Shown: one piece after another, positions 10,929 through 18,987 of the stretch | Position numbering within the stretch: the first letter of the stretch is position 1 | Layout of the letters: each line of letters starts with the position of its first letter | Assembly: GCF_000803265.1 (NCBI RefSeq) | Contig: NW_014575407.1 | Location: 1 to 64,000, forward strand | Length of the DNA: 64,000 nucleotides | Source: Ordospora colligata OC4 | Lineage: Eukaryota; Microsporidia; Ordosporidae | Direction of reading: 5' to 3' | Translations under genes and position numbers: made by a program | Notes under the pieces: generated by a model | Database searches by the model: none | What the model saw: the letters and a program-made list of their open reading frames with translations, nothing else | Told to the model about the DNA's origin: nothing

Positions 10929-11537
10929 TTATTCGTCAACAAACAATACTCCTTTTGGATACAAGCAGGGAATCTCAGAAATTTTCTTGGCTCCCCTTTC
11001 AATCGGAGTAGTTTGGTTCATTCGGAACAGATTAAATCCTTTTCGATTCAGTCTTGCCTCAATGGCCAGGAAAAGATCATCCAGAGTGCTTTCTTTTGAA
11101 AACCCAAGGATAGATGATGTTCCATCTCCATGCCATAGCTTTATCTTGCAGTCTGAAATATCTTCTGTTTTCTCTATTGCTTCATTTAGTAGCTTCTGAT
11201 CTTCAATACGCTCTTGTTCCAACTTTTCGGCCATATCTGCTTTTATCTGGTTTATCAACTGCTCTTTATAAATTCTTTCTCTTAGCATTGAATCCTTACG
11301 TTGCTTTTGAATCTCCGATATTTCATTAGAAACTGCCTGTGTGCTTTCTCTTTTGACTTGCTTGACTCCTTTGTGCGATTTGTTTTGGTTTGCGCTTATG
11401 ATTGAATCAACAAGAAAGTCTATGTCTTTGGATCCGGTTTCCTTCATCGCAGCTTGAACCTCTTCTTCTGTAAAGCCGCTCTGTACCAGATAGCTTATGA
11501 TCTCCTCATCGTTTGCATTGGATTTGTTTTCCTCCAT
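10929..11537 (-). CDS. UBA-UBX domain protein, Cdc48/p97 adaptor
   Basis: 202 residues. Residues about 10-48 form a UBA domain (SYLVQSGFTEEEVQAAMKET), which binds ubiquitin. A charged helix follows at about 75-115. Residues about 122-202 form a UBX domain: CKIKLWHGDGTSSILGF at the start and LYPKGVLFVDE as the last strand. The order UBA-helix-UBX matches UBXN1/SAKS1-type adaptors, which bring ubiquitylated proteins to the Cdc48/p97 ATPase. The start has CCC upstream (gcatccctgaattgaATG). The exact orthologue is not settled. Confidence 0.8.
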   Translation of the reverse strand: MEENKSNANDEEIISYLVQSGFTEEEVQAAMKETGSKDIDFLVDSIISANQNKSHKGVKQVKRESTQAVSNEISEIQKQRKDSMLRERIYKEQLINQIKADMAEKLEQERIEDQKLLNEAIEKTEDISDCKIKLWHGDGTSSILGFSKESTLDDLFLAIEARLNRKGFNLFRMNQTTPIERGAKKISEIPCLYPKGVLFVDE

Positions 11538-11624
11538 TCAATTCAGGGATGCTCCAAAACTATTATTCATCAACACATGAAACTCAAATATCACAATATT
11601 TAGACAATCACAGCAAACATGCAT

Positions 11625-12665
11625 TTATTCATCAATGCATTCAGCATCAAGAACTTTAAGCTCTCCATTTGATGCTTTTGATGCCATAAGCACATTCTCA
11701 AGCAGTATTCGTTGTGCCTCAGGTACATTCTCATCAATGCCTGCCCATGCCTCCAGAACATTTTGAGTAAGCGCCCTTGCAAAGCTAAAGCTCAATGCCC
11801 ATGTCCTGCATCCCCTCTCCAAATTCAGAGCATTAAGATACTTCATTGCATTCTCTGTGCCTTGTCCTCCACTCAAAAACACAATTCCAGGCACTGCACA
11901 GGGAATTGTTGATAGAAGGGCCTTGAATGTCAAAGAAGCAACCTTCCTCGGTGTACATTCACTGCTGTTTATTGATCCTGCAGTCACAAAACTCGGTTTG
12001 ATCAGTAAACCAGGCATGTATACAGATTCATAGTTCAAATACATCACTAGAGTGCTCAAAATCCTTCTGGACATCTCAAATGCCCTCTCAATTGTGTAAT
12101 CTCCTTCAAAAAAGATCTCGGGTTCAACAATTGGAACAAGGCCATTCTTTTGACATGTTATTGCGTACTTCGCCAAGACCTCGCAATTATCATTAATACA
12201 GTCCTGTGATGGAATTTCATTGTCAAAATAAAACAAAGAGCGCCACTTTGCAAATGTCACATCCTTGAATTCAGGAGATTTACACCTCAGATCCAAATCC
12301 TCCAATCCTACAGATATTTTCTCTCGTTCCTTATAATCGATCAATCCCTTATCAAGCTTTATCCCAATTGCAATGTTTTTCTTCAAAAGCACGCCTGTTA
12401 GCATCGATCCGTTATTGTCAGTCTGTCCAAGCGCTTCTTCATGGAAAATAACTCCGCTTATGTACTTATCAATCTGCTCAGCCCCAAACAAAAGCTCCCT
12501 GAATCGCCTCCTGTTTTCTGCAGTGTTTTCAATCCCAAGATTTGAAAATCGCTTCCCCAATGTACAAGGCGTCTCGTCTGCCGCAAGAATTCCCTTGCCA
12601 TTCTCCAAAAGCTTCTTTGCATTCATTCCCAGCTTTAATAGATGATTACAGTCCATCACAGGCAT
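11625..12665 (-). CDS. FBA1: Fructose-bisphosphate aldolase, class I
   Basis: Cleaves fructose 1,6-bisphosphate to dihydroxyacetone phosphate and glyceraldehyde 3-phosphate in glycolysis, in the cytosol. 346 residues, close to the usual 350-360. KGILAADE at the N-terminus, VPIVEPEI in the middle and GLLIKPSFVT, whose Lys223 is the Schiff-base lysine, are all diagnostic of class I. FLSGGQGTENA follows. Microsporidia depend on glycolysis inside the spore, so an intact copy is expected. A class I enzyme is unlike the class II aldolase of most fungi. A second Met at residue 4 is an alternative start. Confidence 0.96.
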   Translation of the reverse strand: MPVMDCNHLLKLGMNAKKLLENGKGILAADETPCTLGKRFSNLGIENTAENRRRFRELLFGAEQIDKYISGVIFHEEALGQTDNNGSMLTGVLLKKNIAIGIKLDKGLIDYKEREKISVGLEDLDLRCKSPEFKDVTFAKWRSLFYFDNEIPSQDCINDNCEVLAKYAITCQKNGLVPIVEPEIFFEGDYTIERAFEMSRRILSTLVMYLNYESVYMPGLLIKPSFVTAGSINSSECTPRKVASLTFKALLSTIPCAVPGIVFLSGGQGTENAMKYLNALNLERGCRTWALSFSFARALTQNVLEAWAGIDENVPEAQRILLENVLMASKASNGELKVLDAECIDE

Positions 12666-12866
12666 TGAGTTACCCCTCCAATATTATTAATATATACGCT
12701 ATGGCATCATACAAACCCCTCTCAAACATTTGCATATCAATAAACATGATTAAATTTCATTCGTGGAGCATAAATTGAAAATAACAATGAAACATTTGCC
12801 AAATAACAATCTTATATAGCTGGAAATTGAAATGTATGGCATAAATTCAACATCATGACACCCTAC

Positions 12867-13376
12867 ATGCGTTTTAATGTGTTTGTAGAAGGCGATTTTG
12901 AGAATATAAAAGGTGTTTTCATTGCACAGTCATATCCAATCAGGATCAGGTGCACATGCGGTAAAGAGCATGAAAAAAATGTTGTGATATCAAGCGAAGA
13001 CAGTAATGTTAATAAAAAGGGCGAAGAGGTCAACCTATGCGTCACATGTCATGAATGCAAAGAGCTCATGACATTCAAAATACTAAAGCTTGATGGTCAG
13101 ATAGAATGCACACTTGCAAAGGCACATCCGGATGATGATTCAGAAAACGTCTATTTAACAGATATGGACAAAAATAGATTCATGGTATCTAGGATACAGA
13201 CGAATGGTGCAGAGGTGCTCTCTATCACAAATTGCACTCTGAACCTGGTTTCTGACGACGGGGTGCTTTTCAAAGACGTCAACATTCGAGAAAAGACAGT
13301 GGCAGAGTTTAATACTAAAAGCAAAATGTCCTCAATAATTGACTTTTCTCTTGTTGTTGAGCAGACAAAACATTAA
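12867..13376 (+). CDS. CXXC zinc-binding protein of the UPF0587/DUF866 (CZIB) family
   Basis: The longest frame starts at 12855, but CCC lies between that ATG and the next in-frame ATG at 12867, and alignment by eye with human CZIB also favours 12867 (169 residues). The family signature is present: MRFNVFVEGDFENIKGV, then CTCGKEHEK, and CVTCHEC further on. These two cysteine pairs bind zinc. The family is conserved across eukaryotes and its exact role is unsettled. The gene is divergent from aldolase, with about 200 bases between the starts. Confidence 0.75.
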   Translation: MRFNVFVEGDFENIKGVFIAQSYPIRIRCTCGKEHEKNVVISSEDSNVNKKGEEVNLCVTCHECKELMTFKILKLDGQIECTLAKAHPDDDSENVYLTDMDKNRFMVSRIQTNGAEVLSITNCTLNLVSDDGVLFKDVNIREKTVAEFNTKSKMSSIIDFSLVVEQTKH

Positions 13377-13420
13377 ACATGTTGCCTAAATGGATTTTAT
13401 TTACATTTACACTGAAATAT

Positions 13421-13876
13421 TTATTGATTGGGAATGAATATCCTGAAGAGCGTTATTGTGTATGTGCCAAATGTTATTTGTGCAAAGTACTTCTCCTCAA
13501 ATGTGCAGCTTCCTGAGAAGTGTGCACCTGCAAACACGCACCAACCCTTTCCGAATTTGCTATCAAGCATACTCTTGAGTGACTCTGAAATCTTTGTAGG
13601 TGGACTTTTATCAGTGAATTTTGACAGCGTAACTATTATTTGGGCTTGTATTTGTTCATCCAGAGCTTCACGCTGTTCAAAAACCGGCACAATAAGCTTT
13701 GGGCCTTCTTCTATTTTTAAACTACTTGCTTTGGATTTTGATGATGTACTCGAATCTGAACTGCTGCTTGAATCTTTTGTATCTGGTACCTCTTTGTCTT
13801 TAGAGCCATTGCTGTCGTTCTGTACTGGTTTGTTTGTGAATGTAGAATTCTCCTCAGCCATGATGATCTGTAGCAT
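13421..13876 (-). CDS. Dynein light chain LC8 (DYNLL-type) with Ser-rich N-terminal extension
   Basis: The last 90 residues match LC8: EALDEQIQAQIIVTLSKF, SLKSMLDSKFGKGWCVFAGAHF and a closing strand set QITFGTYTITLFR. LC8 is a dimeric hub that binds short linear motifs in dynein intermediate chain, nuclear pore and other partners. It is normally about 89 residues. Here about 60 extra residues precede it, including a Ser-run (SSSSSDSSTSSKSKASS). The start may be the Met at 13861 (MAEENST) instead of 13876. The gene runs toward the CZIB-like gene. Confidence 0.82.
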   Translation of the reverse strand: MLQIIMAEENSTFTNKPVQNDSNGSKDKEVPDTKDSSSSSDSSTSSKSKASSLKIEEGPKLIVPVFEQREALDEQIQAQIIVTLSKFTDKSPPTKISESLKSMLDSKFGKGWCVFAGAHFSGSCTFEEKYFAQITFGTYTITLFRIFIPNQ

Positions 13877-14062
13877 AACTTAATTAAACATCATTAAAAC
13901 CAATCATATTAATGCTTACTACACTATCCAATCTATGCACTTGAACTACAAAAGCTGTAAAATACACCAATAGGATATGCTAAATTCAGTATACCCCAAG
14001 TTTCCTTTCTGGCAATCTGTTTGTGGCTCATAAGAATAAAAGTAATTGATGGTCCAACCCTA

Positions 14063-15358
14063 ATGCTTCCGAATGAAATTGATCCGTACGAGTTCAAGTT
14101 TTTTGGAAAGGACATGCTTCCACTGGCAGACACTCACAATCTGTTCAGAAGCTCGCGGTTTCTGAAGAACAGTAGTGTCGTGAAGGCTGTATCAAAGACA
14201 AACCAAGGACTTGTCATGATGGTTCGCAATCCAGCAGAATCGGTTATATACACGCCAGAAAATAAGATAACATACAGCTCGAAGAACAAAAAAGCAAGCT
14301 TGAGGAACGTTGCAAGAAGATTCTTGAATGCAAAGATCATAGATTTTGCAATAATGCGATTTGGAAACTTTCATTACTCTCTGTCAAGGTGGGAAAAGGA
14401 CGTATGCAGTTTATGCATTGTTGCATGCATCAACGGTCAAACATCTGAGAAAATATTGCTCAATCCACCTATGATATTAGGAGCAGTTGTGGAGAATTCG
14501 TGTGTGTCTGATAGTGCGCCATTTAGATTCAAAGATATTGCTCAATATGGAAAGTCAAAAGAATCTGGTGAGAGTAATGACATATATTTAAGGACGAAAG
14601 ACAGTAATAAGATAATGTTTTCACCTAAACTGAACGATGTAAAAGTGAATCCGATTGATGGATTTCCAAAAAAGGACATGTATTCGTTGAAGTATGACAT
14701 GAATGGAAGTGTTTATGGCGGAATCAACAGGAGTGATGTAAACACAAGTGATAGTTGTATGATAGATCTGATGTCTGGCACTTCTGAGATAGAAGCTGAG
14801 AATCTTCAATCCAGACCATACAAAGATGTAAAGGATAGTGAAGGAATGTTTGAATACGTAATATCAAAGATAAAGAAACTTTTCTGCAATAATACTACGA
14901 ATAGTAACGCAAGTACAATGAATATGCAAACTATCAGGCCGTGGGCTGTTATTGAAGAAGATGGAATAAAGGAGCATTTTATAGAAACCCGTGCTGTAGA
15001 TTCAAGGTTGAATTACTTGCCTAGAGAGGAAGGAACTGTTAAAAAGACAGATTGTAAGAACATAATAAAGTTTGGGACAATAAATGAGGAAGGAAGCTTG
15101 GACTGTGTGCAAAAGACAGTGAAGTGTCTATCTATGGCAAACTTTGATAGACTGGAAGCTTTCATTTTCGGTGTTGCCAAGCACATGAAGAAAAGTAATG
15201 TCAACTACGTAGAAGTATGTTCAGAGATCGATTTCTTTATCTTGAACAAAAAAGGATACATATACATATATGCCAGGGACATGCTCCACAGGATGGAAAA
15301 TGAATATCTTCCAAAGTTTGGCAATCTGTTCAGGAGGTTAGAACTCGAAGCCATATAG
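14063..15358 (+). CDS. Conserved-looking protein of unknown function
   Basis: 431 residues from the ATG at 14063, chosen because aaccctaATG carries the CCC signal. The frame extends upstream to 13961 but only with non-ATG codons. The N-terminal 150 residues are well ordered and mixed in composition (PYEFKFFGKDMLPLADTHN, VARRFLNAKIIDFAIMRFGNF). A polar linker with Asn/Ser runs lies near 230-300. The C-terminal region is helical (MANFDRLEAFIFGVAKHM). There is no signal peptide or membrane segment. I do not recognise the family. Confidence 0.75.
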   Translation: MLPNEIDPYEFKFFGKDMLPLADTHNLFRSSRFLKNSSVVKAVSKTNQGLVMMVRNPAESVIYTPENKITYSSKNKKASLRNVARRFLNAKIIDFAIMRFGNFHYSLSRWEKDVCSLCIVACINGQTSEKILLNPPMILGAVVENSCVSDSAPFRFKDIAQYGKSKESGESNDIYLRTKDSNKIMFSPKLNDVKVNPIDGFPKKDMYSLKYDMNGSVYGGINRSDVNTSDSCMIDLMSGTSEIEAENLQSRPYKDVKDSEGMFEYVISKIKKLFCNNTTNSNASTMNMQTIRPWAVIEEDGIKEHFIETRAVDSRLNYLPREEGTVKKTDCKNIIKFGTINEEGSLDCVQKTVKCLSMANFDRLEAFIFGVAKHMKKSNVNYVEVCSEIDFFILNKKGYIYIYARDMLHRMENEYLPKFGNLFRRLELEAI

Positions 15359-15506
15359 AAAACTTAAACTATTTATATTAATTTTTTATTTATGTTATCA
15401 TATAAGAATGGACATGCTTTGTATAATTCATCTTCGTCATATACTTTATAGAATGAGCATCACAGGTACTCTTTAATTCCTTAAAGGTAACAATAAATTA
15501 TAGATA

Positions 15507-15974
15507 TTACAGTAATCTTCTTATTATCTTCTTATCAACAATTCGTATTCTGAAAGGTTGTGATAATCTTTCCAAATTAAGAAGCGGCGCTGTTTTGAAT
15601 GCATCGGCATTAGTTTTGGGTAGTTGCTTCACAAGAATCTTTCCATCTTGCCTTAAAACAGATATTCCACTACAAATCTTCTCAATCACTTCCTCTATGC
15701 TTTTAAATAAAGTCCCCTCAATTCTAAACCTGCTTTTGCTAAGATAATCTTTATATACCTGTCCCATTTCTTTGTACTCTACGATCTGAGAAATATAAGA
15801 CTGGAAATCAGCAATAAAATTGCTTGTGTTCCTCTCAAGCACTTGGTTCTTGTTTTTCCTATACTCATCTTCATGTTTTAGATGCGAATTAGTTTCAACA
15901 TGAGCTTTGTATGCCTTCTTTGTGTTGAACTTCCTCTGGCATGCAATACAAAACATCACAACCCTTCTTTCCAT
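15507..15974 (-). CDS. KIN17/Rts2-like zinc-finger protein, short form
   Basis: 155 residues. A C2H2 finger at residues 8-31 (CIACQRKF...HVETNSH) is followed by a segment that fits the KIN17 winged-helix region: FIADFQSYISQIVEYKEMGQ and VYKDYLSKSRFRIEGTLFKS. KIN17 proteins bind nucleic acid and are linked to RNA processing and DNA damage response. Human KIN17 is about 390 residues, so this is a core-only version lacking the C-terminal KOW/SH3 part. The Met at 15956 (MFCIACQ) is a possible start, since GGG sits between the two ATGs. Confidence 0.6.
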   Translation of the reverse strand: MERRVVMFCIACQRKFNTKKAYKAHVETNSHLKHEDEYRKNKNQVLERNTSNFIADFQSYISQIVEYKEMGQVYKDYLSKSRFRIEGTLFKSIEEVIEKICSGISVLRQDGKILVKQLPKTNADAFKTAPLLNLERLSQPFRIRIVDKKIIRRLL

Positions 15975-16015
15975 GATTATGTCTATATTTGTTAATCATT
16001 TATCCTTCATGAAGA

Positions 16016-16315
16016 TCAAATCGCAATGAACAACACAAAGAATAAAAGAGAAAGCAGCAGTCCTCCAAATATAAAATAAATCCACGATCTAAACCGCTTT
16101 GGAGACGAGTTCTTGACACTTTTGATTGTTGCAAATATCCTGCTTAATGAGAGCTGGAACGACTGGTCCAATTGAGACATCTTCTTATTCTGCTTTTCTA
16201 TTTCCTTAGTCATGTCTATAGAAATGTTCCTCAGAGTACCTAGCCTCGAAATAAGCATCTGTCCTTCATCCTCATTCATGTCCTCCTCATCTACATCATC
16301 ATACATCTTTTTCAT
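16016..16315 (-). CDS. Bet1/Sft1-like Qc-SNARE
   Basis: 99 residues. An acidic N-terminus leads into a SNARE helix (LISRLGTLRNISIDMTKEIE, then QNKKMSQLDQSF) with a central glutamine, and a C-terminal membrane anchor at about 77-98 (WIYFIFGGLLLSLLFFVLFI). This is the Bet1 layout used in ER-Golgi and intra-Golgi fusion. The start has CCC directly against the ATG (aacccATG). It lies 61 bases downstream of the L8 gene on the same strand. Whether it is Bet1 or Sft1 cannot be settled by eye. Confidence 0.8.
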   Translation of the reverse strand: MKKMYDDVDEEDMNEDEGQMLISRLGTLRNISIDMTKEIEKQNKKMSQLDQSFQLSLSRIFATIKSVKNSSPKRFRSWIYFIFGGLLLSLLFFVLFIAI

Positions 16316-16376
16316 GGGTTAAAACACAACTTCTACCAAAATATACCGCACAGGCACCAAAACATCACTCAAGATT

Positions 16377-17099
16377 TTAATGAAGATTCTTCTTTGATCC
16401 ACATGCACGACCAGTACGTCTGGCTCCAACAAGTCCAATCCTCTGCTCAAACGGTGCCTTCTTTGAGACCGTAGTGGGCTTTCCAACGTGCTGGTGATTT
16501 CCTCCTCCATGCAAGTGATCAACAGGATTCATTGCCACTCCTCTAACCCTTGGGAATACAAGTCCACGGGCCTTTGCTCGGTAGTGTGCAACAGATGCCT
16601 TCAGCAGAGGCTTATCATGGATACCTCCTCCAGAAGCAACTCCTACAATGCATCTGCATTCGCTACTAATCAGCCTCTTCTCTCCAGACGGTATTTTTAT
16701 CATAGTCTCGTTGCTCTCTTTCCTGTGATTCACAACAAGCGTATAACTTCCATTAACCATTGAAAAAGACCCTCCATCTCCATAAACTCGCTCAACAGAG
16801 TTCACCGCCATTCCTTCAGGCACATTCTTAATTTTAGTAATGTTGCCAATCAAAGCTGGCGCTTCATCTCCAATCATGATCTTCTGACCTGTTTGGATGC
16901 CCTCTGTTGCAACAACAAAGCTGTCGTGTTCCTTAAAACTCACAATCGCAACAGGCACTCCTCGGCCCCTCTCATGAACAATATCAATCACCTCTCCCTC
17001 CTCGACATCTTTTATAAGCGGGTAGCTAAGAGAAAGCTTGACAATAGGATGTCTTTCCTTTTTCTTCAGCTCTCTGGTCCTTCTTGAAATCTTACCCAT
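16377..17099 (-). CDS. RPL8: 60S ribosomal protein L8 (uL2 family)
   Basis: 240 residues, a little shorter than the 254-257 of yeast and human uL2. The most conserved uL2 block is complete near the C-terminus: RGVAMNPVDHLHGGGNHQH followed by VGKPTTV, which lies close to the peptidyl transferase centre. MGKISRRTR at the N-terminus fits the family. Part of the large subunit in the cytosol. Upstream reads agccctgaaATG on its own strand. No intron is visible. Its ATG is only 17 bases from the ATG of the divergent gene at 17117. Confidence 0.96.
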   Translation of the reverse strand: MGKISRRTRELKKKERHPIVKLSLSYPLIKDVEEGEVIDIVHERGRGVPVAIVSFKEHDSFVVATEGIQTGQKIMIGDEAPALIGNITKIKNVPEGMAVNSVERVYGDGGSFSMVNGSYTLVVNHRKESNETMIKIPSGEKRLISSECRCIVGVASGGGIHDKPLLKASVAHYRAKARGLVFPRVRGVAMNPVDHLHGGGNHQHVGKPTTVSKKAPFEQRIGLVGARRTGRACGSKKNLH

Positions 17100-17116
17100 T
17101 TCAGGGCTTGAAAATC
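17100..17116. promoter_or_regulatory. 17-base divergent start region between L8 and the 17117 gene
   Basis: The two ATGs point away from each other with only 17 bases between them (tcagggcttgaaaatc and one more base). Read on the minus strand the CCC signal of L8 lies here. The promoter elements of each gene must therefore lie partly inside the other's coding sequence, or the signal is confined to a few bases. Confidence 0.5.
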
Positions 17117-17611
17117 ATGCAAGTTTTAACAGAGGAATTCGAAAAAATTTCTGTAAAGCATAAACATCAAAAGCTGCATACAAAAGGATTCTCACCAGAA
17201 CAGATATACTATCAAATAGAGGATCTGTGTTTACACATCCTACAAGCGTCAGAGTCTGCAATAACCGATCTCGGTTTAATATACGAAAACACGCCTCAGC
17301 AAATCGATCACAAATGCAACTGCAAAGACATCCAACAAGATTGCAGCATCTACAGTCATAACAACGTCGCATCAAGTACACCTAACTTCATACAAGACGA
17401 AGACTCTTCAACCAGTACGTCAGATCAAATCAATGAAAATAGCTTGAGTGAAACATCCTTGGATTCAGATGACTTTGGAATCTCTAGGGAAGACATCTCA
17501 CATATGGCAGCCGAGGATCTCATCAAAATTCTCGATTCTAAAGCTCGACGCACTTCAAACCATTACATCAATGACTCGGATTCTTCAGAAGACGACTCGC
17601 AACAAAAATAA
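17117..17611 (+). CDS. Acidic, Ser-rich protein of unknown function
   Basis: 164 residues from MQVLTEEFEKISVKH. A longer frame starts at 17084 but would run into the L8 start, so 17117 is preferred. The N-terminal 65 residues are likely helical. The rest is acidic and rich in Ser, Thr and Asp (SSTSTSDQ, DSDSSEDDSQQK), which are typical of casein-kinase-2 targets in nuclear or nucleolar proteins. A pair of Cys (HKCNCKDIQQDC) lies near residue 80. I do not recognise a family. Confidence 0.65.
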   Translation: MQVLTEEFEKISVKHKHQKLHTKGFSPEQIYYQIEDLCLHILQASESAITDLGLIYENTPQQIDHKCNCKDIQQDCSIYSHNNVASSTPNFIQDEDSSTSTSDQINENSLSETSLDSDDFGISREDISHMAAEDLIKILDSKARRTSNHYINDSDSSEDDSQQK

Positions 17612-17752
17612 AATTCATTCCCTCCAAAATCATATTTATTGGCAACACATGTATGACTTGGAAATAATCCACAATCAAACATTCTACAGATTCCTGTTAC
17701 TTGTATTTTTAAACACATATATGCATAAACATATTACTATCGCTCTGCACAC

Positions 17753-18244
17753 TCATTTCTTTATAACTGTCACATTCTTGATTTTATCCAAACACTTTGT
17801 ATTCTGCTTCTTTTTGTTAATGCCTGCTTCCTCAATTCTTACACTCCTCACCTCAGCATCCGGAACAAATCCGTTATTCCCAAAATCAACCATATTCATC
17901 AAGTCTCCCTCAATCTCATTATACAGCGAAATAATATCCTTCGTCTCCTCACACTCAACCTCATTGACATCGTCCACAGCATCGACTACCTCTACAACAT
18001 GTTTAGTTTTGTATTCATAGTTGTCAAATGTGCCCTCTCTGATCCTCTTCAACGTGACTCTTTCAATCTCGTCATTCTGCTTCGATGAAAACGGAACAAG
18101 AGGCGGCCCTTGTCTAAAATCAATCTCTTTCTGAGCCAACAAACTGTCTTTAGGCCTCTTGCTCTTGTCCACCTCTCCCATATGCTTCCATTCCTTATCC
18201 TTCACTAAAAACTTCTCTATCTCCTCAATCCTCTCGCTATTCAT
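17753..18244 (-). CDS. MPP10: Minimal MPP10, U3 snoRNP component
   Basis: 163 residues. Residues about 16-75 carry the Mpp10 signature: KEWKHMGEVDKSKRPKDSLL, then PFSSKQNDEIERVTLKRIRE and GTFDNYEYK, matching the KGEV..RP.NSLLE and RI...FD blocks of fungal and human Mpp10. Mpp10 acts in the small-subunit processome with Imp3 and Imp4 for early 18S rRNA cleavage. The protein is normally 590-680 residues, so the long acidic N-terminal part is gone and only the conserved C-terminal module remains. Confidence 0.8.
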   Translation of the reverse strand: MNSERIEEIEKFLVKDKEWKHMGEVDKSKRPKDSLLAQKEIDFRQGPPLVPFSSKQNDEIERVTLKRIREGTFDNYEYKTKHVVEVVDAVDDVNEVECEETKDIISLYNEIEGDLMNMVDFGNNGFVPDAEVRSVRIEEAGINKKKQNTKCLDKIKNVTVIKK

Positions 18245-18342
18245 GCAACGGTTTTATTCCCCATTTAAATTCTAAAACTCACTCCAAATATTTATCACGC
18301 GTCATTACTCACTCCGTATAATCACAAACAACAGAGTTAAAA

Positions 18343-18918
18343 TCATGCAGTGTTATGCATCATCTTCATAATGCACTCCTTAGTACATCCAATAAAAGCG
18401 TCCAAATACCTGCATATCTCCATTATTCCATCATCATCATAATTTTCAGGATCATACTCCTTGCAGCATATCAGATTCTGATTATAGAGAGACTTGTCCA
18501 GGCTGTCATCAACAAGAATGCATCGCTCAACATCAAATCCATGATCTTTAGCAACTATATCAAGATCCTTCACCCACAGATCCGCGGACGAATCAATCTT
18601 ATACTTCCCTGCCTTGCAGTCTATCTGCGAATAACTTCCAATGTGCTCGTCAAATCCTAGACTCTCAAGATGCTCCACAAAAATCTTTGCATTTTTCTCC
18701 ATCCCCGTGGTCCATAAAATATAGCTCACTTCATGTGTCTTTAGAAATTTCAAAAGCACATCAAGATGAGGTCTGTCATAAAAAGCAAACGCACCACTTA
18801 CCTTATCCGCCACTATTCCCATAGACTCATATCTCTTTAACTCTTCTGAATATTTACGGTATCTCTTAATCAATGTTCCGTTTATATCAAAAACAATTAA
18901 ATACTTACCGGCATTCAT
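18343..18918 (-). CDS. HAD-superfamily NIF/FCP1-like protein with altered catalytic motif
   Basis: 191 residues starting at MNAGKYLIVF. The longer frame begins at 18957, but CCC sits just before the ATG at 18918. HAD motifs are visible: FDINGTL (motif I, Asp11), ILWTTG (motif II) and ILVDDS (motif III). The layout resembles small CTD phosphatases and Tim50-type NIF domains. In active members motif I is D-x-D-x-T. Here the second Asp is Asn13, which would remove the usual general acid. It may be a weak phosphatase or a binding protein. Confidence 0.75.
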   Translation of the reverse strand: MNAGKYLIVFDINGTLIKRYRKYSEELKRYESMGIVADKVSGAFAFYDRPHLDVLLKFLKTHEVSYILWTTGMEKNAKIFVEHLESLGFDEHIGSYSQIDCKAGKYKIDSSADLWVKDLDIVAKDHGFDVERCILVDDSLDKSLYNQNLICCKEYDPENYDDDGIMEICRYLDAFIGCTKECIMKMMHNTA

Positions 18919-18987
18919 AAAAGGGTAAAGTAAAACACTCATCCATTGACACATCATTCATATCAAATAATTTTAGAACATCTTTAT

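Noticed and set aside
13961..14062. 5' intron or upstream exon for the gene at 14063
   Set aside because: No convincing GTAAGT-type donor or branch site follows an upstream ATG, and the ATG at 14063 has the CCC signal.
15359..15506. A small gene or RNA in the gap before the KIN17-like gene
   Set aside because: Only AT-rich sequence without a cloverleaf or coding frame.
17448..18020. 190-residue plus-strand frame
   Set aside because: Antisense to MPP10 in its second half and out of frame with the 17117 gene in its first half.
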